Shown one piece after another: positions 36,201 to 44,500 of a stretch of 64,000 nt of DNA; position 1 is the first letter of the stretch; every line of letters starts with the position of its first letter. The notes beneath the pieces were generated by a model. It was not told where the DNA came from. It was given only the letters and a program-made list of their open reading frames with translations, and did not search any database. The translations under genes were made by a program, and so were the position numbers. Origin of the DNA: Anticarsia gemmatalis (Eukaryota > Arthropoda > Insecta > Lepidoptera > Erebidae). The stretch is from assembly GCF_050436995.1 (NCBI RefSeq), contig NC_134771.1:374501-438500 (forward strand), in the 5' to 3' direction.

Positions 36201-37830
36201 GTACGACAATTTTTTGATTCCGCTCGGCGGCAGTGCTCGCTTGTTTGCGAAACGTAAAAAGCCTAACAAAAGCCGGACAAGACGGACACCGTTTATTTTA
36301 GCCGGACTTGCAATCAAAAAGCATAACTATGTCCGGCTTTATCCGGACGCCTGGCAACTCTATAAGCACTAGACTTTTTCCAAGATATTACCAATATGAT
36401 CTGTGTACATACTGTGGTGTAAGGCGTCCCTTCTTAGAGCATCTAGTTATGTTCGCGCAATGAATTTAAAACTGTTTCATACATTTAGTAAAATGGTGTA
36501 TCCTTATAGAAGATGAAGAAATAAGATCTAATTTAAATTTATCCTCAACTATTTCATAATATCACATGTTTTGTGTTAACAATAGATGTTTGTATAACAT
36601 GTTATTATAACTAAGTCATGACAGGTACATTATACGTAATATTGAGCTTGTTATTCATAGGATATAGGCACAAAACACCATGATTTTATGAAAGCATAAT
36701 CAATATATTATGGCCTTCATAGTAGAATGACAAAAAAGACAAAATACTGATAAGTGAAGCAGTAGAAAGACATGCATGTCCTTTAAAAAGGTCATGCGAG
36801 TGTTGTAACTGACAAGATGTATGGATGTGAATAAAGCAAGGGTAGTTATAAGGATTGTAACAAGTGGTCTGTGTTCTTTGGTCTCTGTCTTCCATTATGG
36901 GAATAAGGCAAGATTTCTTTGCCACTGCCTTAGCATTCGTTTTTGGATATGCTTACTACCAATAAATAACATCTTAATATGAGCTGGTAATTCTTTGCAT
37001 CAGTTTCTATGTTTGTATGTCTGTAAAAGTCATTGTAACATGAGACTTTTCAGTGTGATAGATAGACTTTAGTTTTGGATTAGTTGCAATCAATTAAAAG
37101 ACAAAACAGACAGAGAGACCCTGAATAAAAATACACAGATTACACAAATATGATATTGTTTTCATAATATGAGAATTTGTCTCATTATTGCTTTAAAATA
37201 GCATTGTTTACTAGTTAAATACTAATAGGATTCTATGTAAATAACCCTGTTAACGAAATTAGATGGGAGATATCCGCTTAAAAGCTTTAGATTTTTAGAT
37301 ATATGTTTGTTCATGCATCACACAATAACTATTGGATGTTATTGACTAGAACTTTTACCGATTACGAGCTATATTCTCCAATTACTAACTACGATACGCT
37401 ATATCAAAATCGGGCGAGTAAAATCCGAGATATACACATATAAAGTTAGTACAGACAGAAGCCGCGCGTTATAAGTCAAGCAATCGGAATACAATAGTGT
37501 TATTCAGTACGTACCTAAGAACATTCTTATCGAAGTTCCTCAATGTTTGTTCCAAACTCTCCGGGCAAATCGTTGCGTCATAACATGTACTTGAACCCTC
37601 CTTACCCTTCACATTTTTATTTTTCACACTGTTATGCTTCCTCTGTCTAAAAACACTCGAATATCTTGATGATAACTGGCTAAAACTAACTAAAATCTGC
37701 AATGACGAAAGGTTATATTTGGTGACAAAACAATTTTACATTACAATACAACAATATATTTCGACTTTTTATGCGCCTTAGATCACATATTTACCTGGTT
37801 TTGAGTGTTTAAGGAATTCAATGAGAACAT
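15300..37830 (-). CDS. YME1L: ATP-dependent zinc metalloprotease YME1L (i-AAA protease), complete, 17 exons
   Basis: Hexameric protease of the mitochondrial inner membrane, active site facing the intermembrane space. Coding exons in order: 37795-37830, 37515-37696, 33038-33214, 31617-31756, 30947-31096, 29463-29595, 28783-28885, 28103-28313, 27505-27605, 26776-26904, 21163-21326, 19606-19771, 18985-19067, 18378-18478, 17216-17361, 16445-16551, 15300-15450. All introns are GT-AG and in phase; 2280 nt = 759 residues. The N-terminus is basic and Ser-rich, consistent with a targeting presequence. One membrane span lies at about 250-267. Walker A GPPGTGKT is at 332-339, Walker B VIFIDE at 387-392, the second region of homology has Arg447 and Arg450, zinc motif HEGGH at 552-556, and the likely third ligand Asp630 is in GASSD. 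The RIQLGNQVEVDPEDI and GTVFR segments are YME1L-specific rather than AFG3L2. The tail after about 735 is Pro/Ala-rich. The start uses a 12-codon first exon (ATG at 37830), because no ATG exists in frame in exon 2. Confidence 0.93.
15594..15905 (+). repeat. 5S rRNA-like SINE, family B
   Basis: In YME1L intron 16. Good copy in antisense order: tail CCAACTATGTTGGAGTCTTC, then CAATACGGAGGAACTCTGTC-like middle and the 5S-like GGTCACCCATCCACTGGCCA with AAGCGTAGCTTAACCT. Confidence 0.65.
15926..16139 (+). mobile_element. Helitron-like element, second subfamily
   Basis: TATCCTACTAATATTATAAA start, ATGTTTTTTACTCTTTCACG, GGTATGTAGGTAGCTGAAGA, end GCAGACGGCCTCTAGTT. No terminal inverted repeat. Confidence 0.6.
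16160..16434 (+). repeat. tRNA-derived SINE, family 4
   Basis: A-box-like CTCTGTGGCGCGGTCGGTAG, B box CGGGTTCGAATCCTGGGTCG, body TTATCCGTCCCACCAAATTA, tail GACCGCCGTAGCCGTATATC. Its 3' end stops about five bases from the splice donor of YME1L exon 16 (donor 16439-16444). Confidence 0.75.
16852..16975 (+). mobile_element. Helitron-like element, 5' fragment
   Basis: ATACTTAATATTATAAATGC, CTGTTACTCAATCATGCCTA and TGCATGAAATTTGGTATGGA, the same order as the minus-strand copy at 252-508. The 3' half is missing. Confidence 0.5.
17404..17665 (-). repeat. 5S rRNA-like SINE, family B
   Basis: In YME1L intron 14. On the plus strand the element reads head first: a degenerate 5S-like start (GTTTTGTGGATAGGTGAACT), CCGTGTTTCGGATGGCAATT, TTGAAAGTCTGACAACCAGT, ending near the ATATTGGAGTCGG tail. 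This is the opposite direction to the copy at 15594. Confidence 0.6.
18079..18262 (+). repeat. tRNA-derived SINE, family 1
   Basis: Nearly full copy in YME1L intron 14: TACCTCCGAGGCGCAGTGGT, GTGGGTTCGATTCCCACACG, body, and a shortened tail lacking the CCCGCGACACAAGAGC block. Confidence 0.75.
19228..19585. repeat. Imperfect minisatellite rich in GGGCCC palindromes
   Basis: About a dozen degenerate units of roughly 27-28 bases of the form (A/C)AAATAACTCAAG(G/T)GCCC(A/G)(C/T)GGG(C/T)C. Most units contain a self-complementary GGGCCC-type core. It occupies YME1L intron 12, beginning about 15 bases past the exon 12 donor (19600-19605). Confidence 0.75.
20010..20130 (-). repeat. tRNA-derived SINE, family 2, fragment
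   Basis: GGTATTTACAATGTTAGTCT, CATGTAATAGGGAGCGAGCT and GGGCACGTTGCTAAACTACA match the middle of the copies at 41830 and 52320. Confidence 0.55.
20151..21240 (-). repeat. 137-bp tandem array derived from YME1L exon 11
   Basis: Eight head-to-tail copies; exon-derived segments start at about 20205, 20342, 20479, 20616, 20753, 20890, 21027 and 21164. Each unit holds the last ~80 bases of exon 11 (encoding CDVLARGTTGFTGADLENMV and the following NQAALK), the GTTAGT donor, about 40 bases of intron and a short piece from earlier in the exon (CTGGAGCTGTACCTGGC), with about 24 exon bases deleted at the join. Only the 21164 copy is attached to the true exon start and acceptor. Copies at 20479 and 21027 share the same change (CCGCTCGCC for CCGCGCGCC), 548 bases apart. 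The copies are nearly identical, so the expansion is recent or homogenised, or an assembly product. 137 is not a multiple of three, so reading through shifts frame. Confidence 0.9.
21466..23029 (-). mobile_element. Tc1-like transposon, complete ends, dead transposase
   Basis: Terminal inverted repeats of about 30 bases (CACTCAGCGGCAGAAAAAGT ... ACTTTTTCTGCCGCTGAGTG) flanked by TA on both sides, the classical Tc1/mariner target duplication. Length 1,564 bp, the usual size for Tc1. Lies in YME1L intron 10. Confidence 0.92.
21720..22726 (-). pseudogene. Tc1-family transposase, degenerate
   Basis: Reads on the minus strand from ATG at about 22726. The N-terminal paired-like helix-turn-helix is recognisable at 22471-22656 (FNVSRTTLRSAIRRYRETG, then TRRPGIGRTR). 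The C-terminal catalytic block is present at about 21840-21920, with SPDINPIEHVW carrying the last acidic residue of the DDE triad. Internal stops occur early (two in the first 30 codons) and at the codon that is normally Trp just before PAHSPD, plus apparent frame changes between. It cannot make a working protein. Confidence 0.88.
23114..24883. mobile_element. 1.77 kb non-autonomous element with ATTA target duplication
   Basis: Inverted ends GGGGAATTTCAAAAAAATGG ... CCATTTTTTTGAAATTCCCC (about 24 bases) and an exact 4-bp duplication ATTA at 23110-23113 and 24884-24887. The interior is AT-rich without a credible transposase. It repeats a TAACAAAACCGAAGTAAC-like motif near 23655, 24062 (inverted) and 24112. 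Superfamily unassigned. Confidence 0.8.
25206..25706. mobile_element. Composite of Helitron-like elements in opposite orientations
   Basis: A minus-strand 3' end (25206-25250, GACCCGCGCAACTTCGCTTG) is followed by a complete plus-strand copy (25251-25504, TCTATACTAATATTATAAAG ... GCGCGGGTCAGCTAGT) and then a minus-strand copy lacking its own extreme 3' end (25503-25706, ending TTATAACTTTAGTATAGATT). The two longer copies form an inverted repeat of about 200 bases each. The insertion fits a model in which one element went into the 3' end of another. Confidence 0.75.
25775..26053. mobile_element. Non-autonomous element with degenerate inverted ends and GACGACAG repeats
   Basis: Left end AGGGCGCGTTCCCACTTTGT and right end, read in complement, TTAGCGCATTCCTACTATGC align over about 28 bases. 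The interior has repeated ACGACAG/CTGTCGT motifs, as in hAT or P-type elements with subterminal repeats. No coding capacity. Confidence 0.6.
26290..26405 (+). mobile_element. Helitron/LINE-like repeat fragment
   Basis: AAAATCCTTTCTTAGCGGAC, CGTCATAACATCTACCTGCA and TTTTAGGCCGATCCGTCCAG. The same blocks occur at 30200-30385 and 59163-59335 behind a GACTTC(A/G)TCCGCGTGG start. Confidence 0.5.
26423..26513. mobile_element. Hairpin MITE, degenerate relative of 12741-12851
   Basis: Shares TTTAGCGGTAGTTTATCTAT and CAATAGCGTTTAAACTCAT on the left and TACTTCAGAAACCGGG on the right; the right inner arm is mostly lost. Confidence 0.6.
26551..26757 (+). repeat. tRNA-derived SINE, family 1
   Basis: Full-length copy in YME1L intron 10: TGCCTCCGTGGCGCAGTGGT head, GGGATCGATTCCCACACGGA B-box region, body, and CCCGCGACACAAGAGCAATT tail followed by an AT-rich end. 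It ends about 15 bases from the exon 10 donor (26770-26775). Confidence 0.85.
27651..27825 (+). repeat. tRNA-derived SINE, family 1, diverged
   Basis: TATGGCACAGTGGTTGAGGT head, GTAGGTTCGATTACCACAAG, body ATTATTTGTGCGATCCACAA. The tail lacks the CGCGACACAAG block. Confidence 0.7.
27840..28096. repeat. Imperfect minisatellite of TAGACC/GGTCTA units
   Basis: Degenerate units built from (T)AGTAGACC and GGGTCTGGTAGA, with two longer identical stretches (GAGGTCTTGGTGGACTCCGT at about 27948 and 28029). It occupies YME1L intron 8 up to the exon 8 donor (28097-28102). It is the second such palindrome-rich minisatellite next to a YME1L donor. Confidence 0.7.
28337..28434 (+). mobile_element. Helitron-like element, internally deleted
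   Basis: Both ends are kept (ATCTATACTAATATTGTAAA and GTTGCGCGAGTCAACTAGT) but the interior is reduced, giving 98 bp against about 250 bp for full copies. Confidence 0.65.
29040..29462. repeat. Tandem array of SINE family 3 tails
   Basis: The motif TTGCCCA(A/G)(C/T/A)AGTGGGACAGT occurs at about 29077, 29200, 29313 and 29433, spaced about 113-123 bases, with the intervening block CTTGCCCAGCGTGGTAGA repeated. Family 3 SINEs end in the same sequence (see 49083-49378). The array stops exactly at the donor of YME1L exon 6 (29457-29462). Confidence 0.7.
29633..29900 (+). repeat. 5S rRNA-like SINE, family B
   Basis: In YME1L intron 5. Tail CAACTATGTTGGAGACGGCT, ATTTTACATGGAGCGACTGT, then TTTCCGAAACACGGAGGAAC and the 5S-like GGTCACCCATCCACAGAAAA with CGGCAAGCGTAGCTTAACCT. 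Confidence 0.65.
30200..30385 (+). mobile_element. Helitron/LINE-like repeat fragment
   Basis: TAACTTCGTCCGCGTGGTTT start, TTTATCCCCTTAGGGGTAGA, TTCTTAACGGATGCCTACAT, TTTCAGTCCGATCCGTCGAT. Related to 26290 and 59163. Preceded by a tRNA-like GTCGTGGGTTCGAATCCGTA at about 30170. Confidence 0.5.
30425..30926. mobile_element. Mariner-like non-autonomous element
   Basis: Inverted ends ACAGGGTGGCCCAAAAGTCA / complement ACCAGTGTCCCAAAAGTTAG, matching for about 35 bases, flanked by TA on both sides. About 500 bp. It holds a 91-codon and a 65-codon open frame on opposite strands, neither resembling a transposase. Confidence 0.75.
31353..31550 (-). repeat. tRNA-derived SINE, family 1
   Basis: Complete antisense copy, from TAAAGACAACTCCCGCATTA to CACTGCGCTACGGAGGC, with B-box remnant AGGTTAGATTCCCACAT. 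In YME1L intron 4. Confidence 0.75.
31773..31890 (-). repeat. tRNA-derived SINE, family 5, head
   Basis: AGGCTCAGAACAGATACTCG and CTTAGGTGGGATTCGAACAG match the head of 6271-6524. The rest is missing. Confidence 0.55.
32015..32826. mobile_element. 812-bp DNA transposon derivative with subterminal CACAGTAAC repeats
   Basis: Inverted ends CTATACTGCCGTCGTAAATG ... CATTT(A)CGACGGCAGTATAG-type, running through TAAACACAGTAACTT (about 37 bases). The interior contains more than ten direct and inverted ACACAGTA(A/T)C motifs, spaced irregularly. No coding capacity. Lies in YME1L intron 3. Confidence 0.82.
32877..32945 (+). mobile_element. LINE-like 3' end fragment
   Basis: ATTCAGTAATTGTAACGACT and AGTGTCAATATTTGACCTAA followed by ATGAATAAATGATTTGAT; same family as 5960-6270. 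Confidence 0.5.
33332..33507. mobile_element. 176-bp foldback element
   Basis: Arms AATAGGATACGGGAATTAAC ... and its complement ending CGTATCCTATT, about 39 bases with two or three mismatches. A second, inner inverted pair (TTCGGCGCAGGTTCATTC / GCAACCTGCGCCGAAACG) makes a two-level hairpin. A single arm is also found at 35437-35490. Confidence 0.8.
34045..34505 (+). mobile_element. Helitron-like element split by a SINE
   Basis: CTACTATAATAAATGCGAAA start, TTATTCTTTCACGCAAAAAC, TTAAATTTGGTACACTGATA, then after the insertion TATCTCGGATAAACACATAG, CCCCGGGTATGCTTTTCACG and an end at GTAGAACCTAGTA. Same subfamily as 15926-16139. Confidence 0.65.
34150..34415 (+). repeat. 5S rRNA-like SINE, family A, with target-site duplication
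   Basis: 266-bp element flanked by an exact 12-bp duplication ACTGATAGCTTA (34138-34149 and 34416-34427). Head GGCGCCCATAGCCAGTTGCG, CTCACCGGT, GATC, AAGCAACCGTTGGCGCGGTG and ATAGATGGGTGACCGCATAG align in order with insect 5S rRNA, including its internal promoter region. Body TGCTCCGGAGGGCACGTAAA, tail ACACTAGGTTGACCACTAAC and a (GAA)n 3' end. Confidence 0.85.
35255..35432 (-). repeat. tRNA-derived SINE, family 2
   Basis: Antisense: CTACAGGGGTGTAAACCCAT, ATTTACAATGTTAGTTCCAT, GTAATAGGGGCGAGCCTATT, GGAACTGAACCTGAGTACTT (decayed B box). Confidence 0.6.
35437..35490. mobile_element. Single arm of the 33332 foldback family
   Basis: GGCATTTTAAGGTAAAATAC then GTGTACGCGTTAATTCCCGC; same as the right arm of 33332-33507, without the partner arm. 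Confidence 0.65.
35950..36085 (-). mobile_element. LINE 3' fragment
   Basis: The minus strand encodes MDVNEAREVCKDH and a following LVSVP(M)GK piece, as in the fragments at 4679 and 36818. Probably the C-terminal end of a retrotransposon reverse-transcriptase reading frame. Confidence 0.5.
36091..36359. mobile_element. Short TIR element with GCCGGAC repeats
   Basis: GTTGCCAGG at the left and CCTGGCAAC at the right. The interior has about seven GCCGGAC/GTCCGGC motifs clustered near both ends. Length 269 bp, no coding. Confidence 0.65.
36365..37510. other. YME1L intron 2, mostly unrecognised
   Basis: AT-rich. One LINE 3' fragment at 36818-36930 (ATGGATGTGAATAAAGCAAG and GGTCTCTGTCTTCCATTATG). 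Nothing else was identified. Confidence 0.45.
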
Positions 37831-38591
37831 GTTACATGTAGATGGTTATTATGTGTTTTTTTCTATAATGAAGTACACTCGAAAATTTTGTAGGCTCTCA
37901 CGTCAAACTTAATTTTCGCAGCGAAAAATATGGCCATAGTGTTGCCTTATTGACAGCTGATTGTTGCGCTTAGGTCGGATACTCAGTCGTTGAAATGTTG
38001 GGTTACTATACCTATTTTGAACTCATAGTTTAAACTACTTTTTTTATAGAGAATTTTGAGTAACTATTCTATAATAAATAGTACTTTTAATGTACCGCTA
38101 TTTAATTCATCCTGAACTAATACTACTGTAAACATATAACCGTATTTACAAAGTGTGGTGTGAGCGCAGTATATTCAAAAATTATGTTTCATGCTAATAG
38201 AATACAAGGTTTGAGGCATCAATTAATTAGCCTCTTATCAATAAATCATTTACCTACATGAAGTCCGCAGTCTGCAGCGCAATACACATTTAAATACTTA
38301 TACCTACATTTGTTATGCTTATATTTAGTGCGCCGACGTATTTGTACGTAATCAGTAAAAAAACATAAATGGTACAGCTTACGCAGCTAACTTAATTTGA
38401 TGAAACTTAATATTTCAACTATTTTTGCTACAGAAAGCGAAGAAGAATGTTTGTGTCCGTGCTCCCTGCACCTTGTGGCTTCTGTGAAGTTCCGTGTTTA
38501 TTATAACTCTTGAGGTTATGGTTTACGAACAGTCAGACATTTAATTAATAGTCTATATTGTCTATGCTTTATTTGGACAGTATAATCCAAA
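37831..38591. promoter_or_regulatory. Divergent intergenic region, putative bidirectional promoter
   Basis: Separates the YME1L start (37830, minus) from the first ATG of the unidentified plus-strand gene (38592) by 761 bases. No mobile element is seen in it. It includes a TCGCAGCGAAAA palindrome-like element near 37915 and a TCAGACAT initiator-like site near 38531. Promoter function is inferred from the head-to-head arrangement. Confidence 0.5.
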
Positions 38592-41500
38592 ATGGCGACG
38601 AGCGATGACGAGCCTATGCATTTATATGAAGTTTTTCAAAACTGTTTCAATAAAATAGCAAATAAACAACAAGGTGAGTGAGAAAATGCATACCGTGGCT
38701 CGTCTCGCGTTCCTCGAACGAACTATCGCGATAAAGTGAAGTGTTTCATTGTGAATATCACTCATAGTGTTTGCGTGTTATGCCATTACTGTGTTGAAAA
38801 GCAACAGCATTTTTTCAAAATACGTCCAAAAAATCCAACCTACGCGTATCAAATGCAGTTGTTAACCTTCTCTAATCATTAACGTATGCATTTCAATGAT
38901 GTGGGTTTCATTACAATCACGTTTTGAGCATACAAAGGCTATGTTTTGATCGTATACTACGACATCAATGTGCCTGTACCATTGTGCTACAGCGATTTCA
39001 GTGCGAATCTGAATTATTTCACGGGATTTATTTGCATTGACGTCTTCACTCACGCTCTAATAAGGTAAACCTATCGACTAAGATGAGAAAAAATGTTAAT
39101 TACAAACGATTTATCTCAAGAAAGATGTGTCTTAGCGTATGCAAGTGTCTTGATGCATTTTTTTTTTCACGTTCGCGAGTATCAATGGACACAACGTTGT
39201 CAGCCTGTTGTGTAGAGGTGTACATGGGTATTTAGTTCGCGAATCGTCGTTTTTATGTTCTCTTTGTGCCAGTGTTTACAGCGTAATTTTTTTGTTTATT
39301 TACACACGTAAGGCGCGGACTTCGAGCGTCTATGGAATCGACTGTTTATAGGCATGCACTATTTAAAAAAAATGTTAACTACTTTGTGGATGTATGTTAG
39401 GAATTTTATAAAATGGATGATGAATAATGTTTTATATTACCTAGAATGACTAGGTATCATAGTTTTTTATGACCCTTGATTAATTTGATATTGATCTAAA
39501 TGTATAAATGATTCAGAATAACTACACCCATGTTTGATAACTGATTCACTGCATCTCATGACTGTATTATTATGAAAATGGTAATAGATGTTTGTGTATG
39601 ATATAAATATGTCTCCATTCATGTTTTAGAGATGAAGACATTGAAAACAGGTCATAAAGTTGTGTAAAGAGACAAACAAAGGTTTTATGGCACATAATCT
39701 AGAGGATTAGTTGTTCAAGAAGGAAGCTAGCTTCTATTGAAATGCTGCCAAGTAAACTGTAAAGGAATTAAATAACAAATTATAATAAAATTGTACCTTT
39801 TTATTCATACTTTAGTTGGTGTAGTATCTTTTTATGCCCTTATTTTATGAATACCTATGGGCTAGGTTTGTTGGACTAAATACCTATAATGAATATAGAA
39901 ATTATATTTTTTGCCAACTAATACCTAAGCATTAGGTCTATTGACACCTATATGCATCCATAACCTTATCACAGTATGTATCCATTAACCATATACCAAT
40001 TATTGTGGTCTTTTAGTTATATTAATTGTTACATTTTAACTGTAAAGAATCTGTAATGTTTACTGTTTATAAAAACAATTAACAAGCAATAAATTCATAT
40101 TTTATCAGGTTCTATATTCAGTACTATATGCATACCCTGCACAATAATGTAAAAACAATTATGGGACAGCACTAAATAGTAGTATTGTTAGAGTATTTTT
40201 TAATTTTGTTACCTACTATTGATGACTATATCACCTCTAGAACCTCTAGTATGTTTACAGCTTCCATAAAAAATATTTTGATCATTATTATTTTTTACAA
40301 TGCTCCCTGAATGTTCCTTTTGTAATTTCAGAACTGTCAAAATTAGCAATATTTAAATCTACATGTCCAATACTAATATGTAGATTCAAATTCCTACTAA
40401 TTACAAAAAACACTTGTTGCATTCACTGATTCAAAGAGCTAGGATAGTTCCTCCTTTCTGTAAGTTTTTGATATTTGTGTATTGGTGAACCTAGTGTTTA
40501 ACTTGGTGCCTACCTTTGGGATAATTACATTCTATAATATGCTACCTACCTACTTCTAAAGTAATGATTATCCATCACATATTTTTCTATCAATAAGGCT
40601 TTTCATGAGCCCTTTCTGAGCCTCACAAAAAAAGCTATTCAGTTTGCCTATGGTCACCATAGACAACACTCACTTTTTCCTATCAATATGGGCCAAACAA
40701 CTTTACATATACAGCCATGTCTAAATCATTGTAGATTTAGTATTACTTATTAGCTCCAAACACCTGTATAAATAAAATATACTTACAATATAAATAAATG
40801 ATTTTACAGTTTATTTTCAACCTTATTGGGATGGCTGTAAGGTTCAAAACTGTTTTAAAAATATTTTTCTAGTCATAGTATCTATTCAGTTTTGGAAAAA
40901 ACATTGAATCATGATTATAAGTTAGTATGGAGGGTTTTTGATGACGAAAATATTCTTGGTTATCAAAAATAAGGTATTTTGGGCAGACCGGAGTGTGGTA
41001 ACAGCTTACCTAGTTGCTAATTGTTTCGTTTTCAATTTAAACAATCATTAATGGTTATTAATTCAACCATGTATTTTTAATGGTTCTTCATCATTAACTG
41101 GCAAATAATGTAAATTACCCCTTGACCAAGTTTTTTTTAAAAGTTTGGGTATGCAACTGTAAGGCTTCTATGGTATACAAAATATACTTTTAGAAATTGT
41201 TATCAATTTCTCTTTATTTCGTCATTAAATTGAGACTTTCATAGATATTTGAGCTATTGGCTCAACATAAAGACTTTAAAAAAAAACTTTTTTTTTCATG
41301 CAAACATTCAGCAAAAGATTAAGATTTTACATACATAAAGTCATGCTTTTTTCTGTATGGATAGTCAAGGACCAAAGAACTTCACTTGCTATGGTCCCTA
41401 CAAACTTCTTCTGCTTCATTCACATCCAAATATCTTATCATTCAGGACCACTGGTTACAATCAGGCTTTATATACTGTAAATTAAGAAAATAACTACTTT

Positions 41501-44500
41501 ATGTCTAAGTTCTTTGCTAGTTTGAACAATTTTGACTCTAGTTTGACGGCTAACTATCTGAACCTTTTTAACATTGGCAGACTCTACAAAAGTAGGAAGG
41601 AAAATCTAATACAATTTAAGAAGCTGTTACAATAACAAATAGATTTAGTTTTCGCTATCAGACTTTGATGGTCACCTCCGCAGATAGGAACACCTGCTCC
41701 AAATGTTATGAATAAGCGTAATTTACTATAATCTCAAATATTCTTAGATTAAAATATGACTGCAGGTGTCATTTAACAGATTATTATCATAAGTCTCTTA
41801 ACTGCAGCCAAAATATGTTGTTAATAATGTGCCCCACAGGGGTATGTAACCAAAGTGTCTTCAAATCGGAATCCTAATACTGCTGTTAGTTGCCATATTG
41901 TTATAATGATTCAATAGCATTGCCTTTAAAAAAGGTTCTAGAGTATTTGCCATACAAACCTGCAAGCCTCTTAAAATCAGAGGTATATGAAATACACCCA
42001 GGTTTCGCCATTTACGGTCTGTCACACATGTAAGAGGAGGCGAGTCTATTGCCAGGCATGTTACCAAACTGCAAAATACTATTGGGATGTAATTTAAAAG
42101 TTTAAGAGCACTTCGTCCGACCCGGGAATCGAACCCTAGTCCATCGCCGAATAAACTAAACTAAAACTAAACTACTGGCCTCACAGAGGGAGTCAAAAAA
42201 ACTATTTTTAACTATTAAAATATTCCCGATATCCCCCAATTCGTTCATTTATATCCACAATCGCATAAACCAGTGATAGACAGCAATAAAACAAGTCTGA
42301 TGGTCCCATGCGACCTAGAAAATACGATTAACTATATTTTTAGTCACCGTTGAGTCATTATGGACGACAATTAATACATTTTACGCATTTATTCGGGATC
42401 TTGTATACGAGTGTTTGAGATTTTGAGGTTTATTTAAATGATATTACTAACTCGCAATCGTACTTTGATACATACATAATATATTACATTATACCGTTTC
42501 GCTATTAAGAATGTTAGTTCCATGTAATAGGGGGTGAGCCTATTGCCATATATCGGGGAGTTACCAAAAACGAAATAGGTACTATTGATAATAATGTAAT
42601 GAAAGTTGAAAAAGACCAATAGCATTTTTCCGATCTGTAAATCACACACCTGAACCACAACAGCCCCACAGAGGGAGTTAAAGTACTTAAAGTACTCGTC
42701 TATTATTTATACATGTTAATTATAATTTATTTACTTCGCTTCTTTATTAATTTCATCTATATCAGTACCGCACTTCAACCCTGAAATCCAAACAAACAGA
42801 GTTCCTTTCGTATTTATATAGATCTTCAAACGCATTTTTTTTAAATAAACGTGTTTTTAAATAATATATATAATTGTGCTATATTTAATCAAAATGACTG
42901 CAGCCGTATTCCATAAATTTATTATGGATGGGTCTGAATCACTGTCAACTATATTAAAGAGAGTATCAAATATACCAGACAATGCAATTTATTAAAATAA
43001 GTAAACATGATTTAAAATTCCTAACCGTGTTAGTCGATTTCCAACAAATCGCTAGAGACGTTATTTTAAATTTGAAATCACTTTCCGGTTAAAAATTGTA
43101 AACAGATGTTTTTGTTTATGGTTTCTTGTTTTTAATATTTACCCGATTGTTGCTGAAGGGTGATAAATTGTTTCGTAACGTGGTGATTATAATTTTTGGC
43201 GATATGCCTTCGTATCTACTTATTTTATTTCCATTAAAAGTTTTTGTCCTTCCCTGAATATAATGTATCATTTTGACGATATTTGTTTAGATCAGTTGAG
43301 CAGTTTATTAGTAAAAGCGCAACAGGCTGACGGACAGTTATCTTCGTATTAGAATATTTTACAGATTTCTATTTTAAACAAGGAAAGTTATTTTAAATCT
43401 TAATTGTTGTTTAATCTATCTATCTTTTTAAAAATTGCCACGTGTTATGATAATGAACAAACACCTATAATAATACGGAAAATTAAAAAGAAATTAATAG
43501 CTTACTGATCGTAGATTATATTATTATATCTAAAAGATAATTAATTGTGTATGTTAATACATTACTGTACTACCGGGCTCCGTTCGTCCCGCCGTAATGG
43601 TAGAGCAGTAAGGCTTGTGACCACCACGCTGGCCAAGCGCGGGGACTTTGTATACCTTTAAGAACTATGTTAAACAACTCTCAGGCTGCATGCCTGAGAG
43701 TTGTTTAACATGGTTTAACAGGTTTCATCACAATGTTTACTTTTATTGTTAAAAGAAGTGATTATTATTGCTAATACACATATACAACTTAAAAAAGTCA
43801 TAGGATTTAGGCTAGGTTTTAGAACCCTCGGCGGCTTGCATGGGAAACGAATGTTTAAAGTTTAAAACCATTGGGTTGTCGACATAAATACTTAAAGTTT
43901 ACGAAATCTCAATTTTTATGAAAATAAATGTTCATAATTCATAATTAAAAAAGCACCATTTCATAACGAACAACGCAAACCATAAACCACTCAACTCTAC
44001 CATCAAATTCGCCTTAAAAATGTTATAAAAACATAAACAAGGCGGCCATCTTACTAACTTATAGCTTGGAAATAACAAAATAACTGATACGCGGCGGTGC
44101 GAATACGTATATTATGTAGTGAGCCCCAAATAGATGCTGTCTGGCGATTATAAATCAATTTTACGGGAATATGTCGACGTTAAAAAACTACGGTAAAAAT
44201 ATATCGAGAGGAATCGACTAAATCGTTCTGCTATCGATACGGGCAACCCTAGTGTGTACTTTTTTTGTGGAGCGAAATTTATTGAGTTTGTAAAACTACA
44301 AGGTTTTAAAAAGCATTGCTATAATTTCCCAAATACTTTTTAACTATTCGTGAACGTAGATACATTCTTTGTATGCGTAGCTGTATATCCACTATTTTTG
44401 AAAAAAAAAAAGATTTATTTGATTTCAGAGATATTTTCTTCGTTTATTATAATAACTAGCTGACCCGCGCAACTTCGCTTGCGTCACCTAAAAGAATGAG

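Noticed and set aside
37697..37702. TTG start for YME1L at 37702
   Set aside because: The sequence here is a TTGCAG splice acceptor, and an upstream 36-bp exon with ATG and GTAAAT donor joins in phase.
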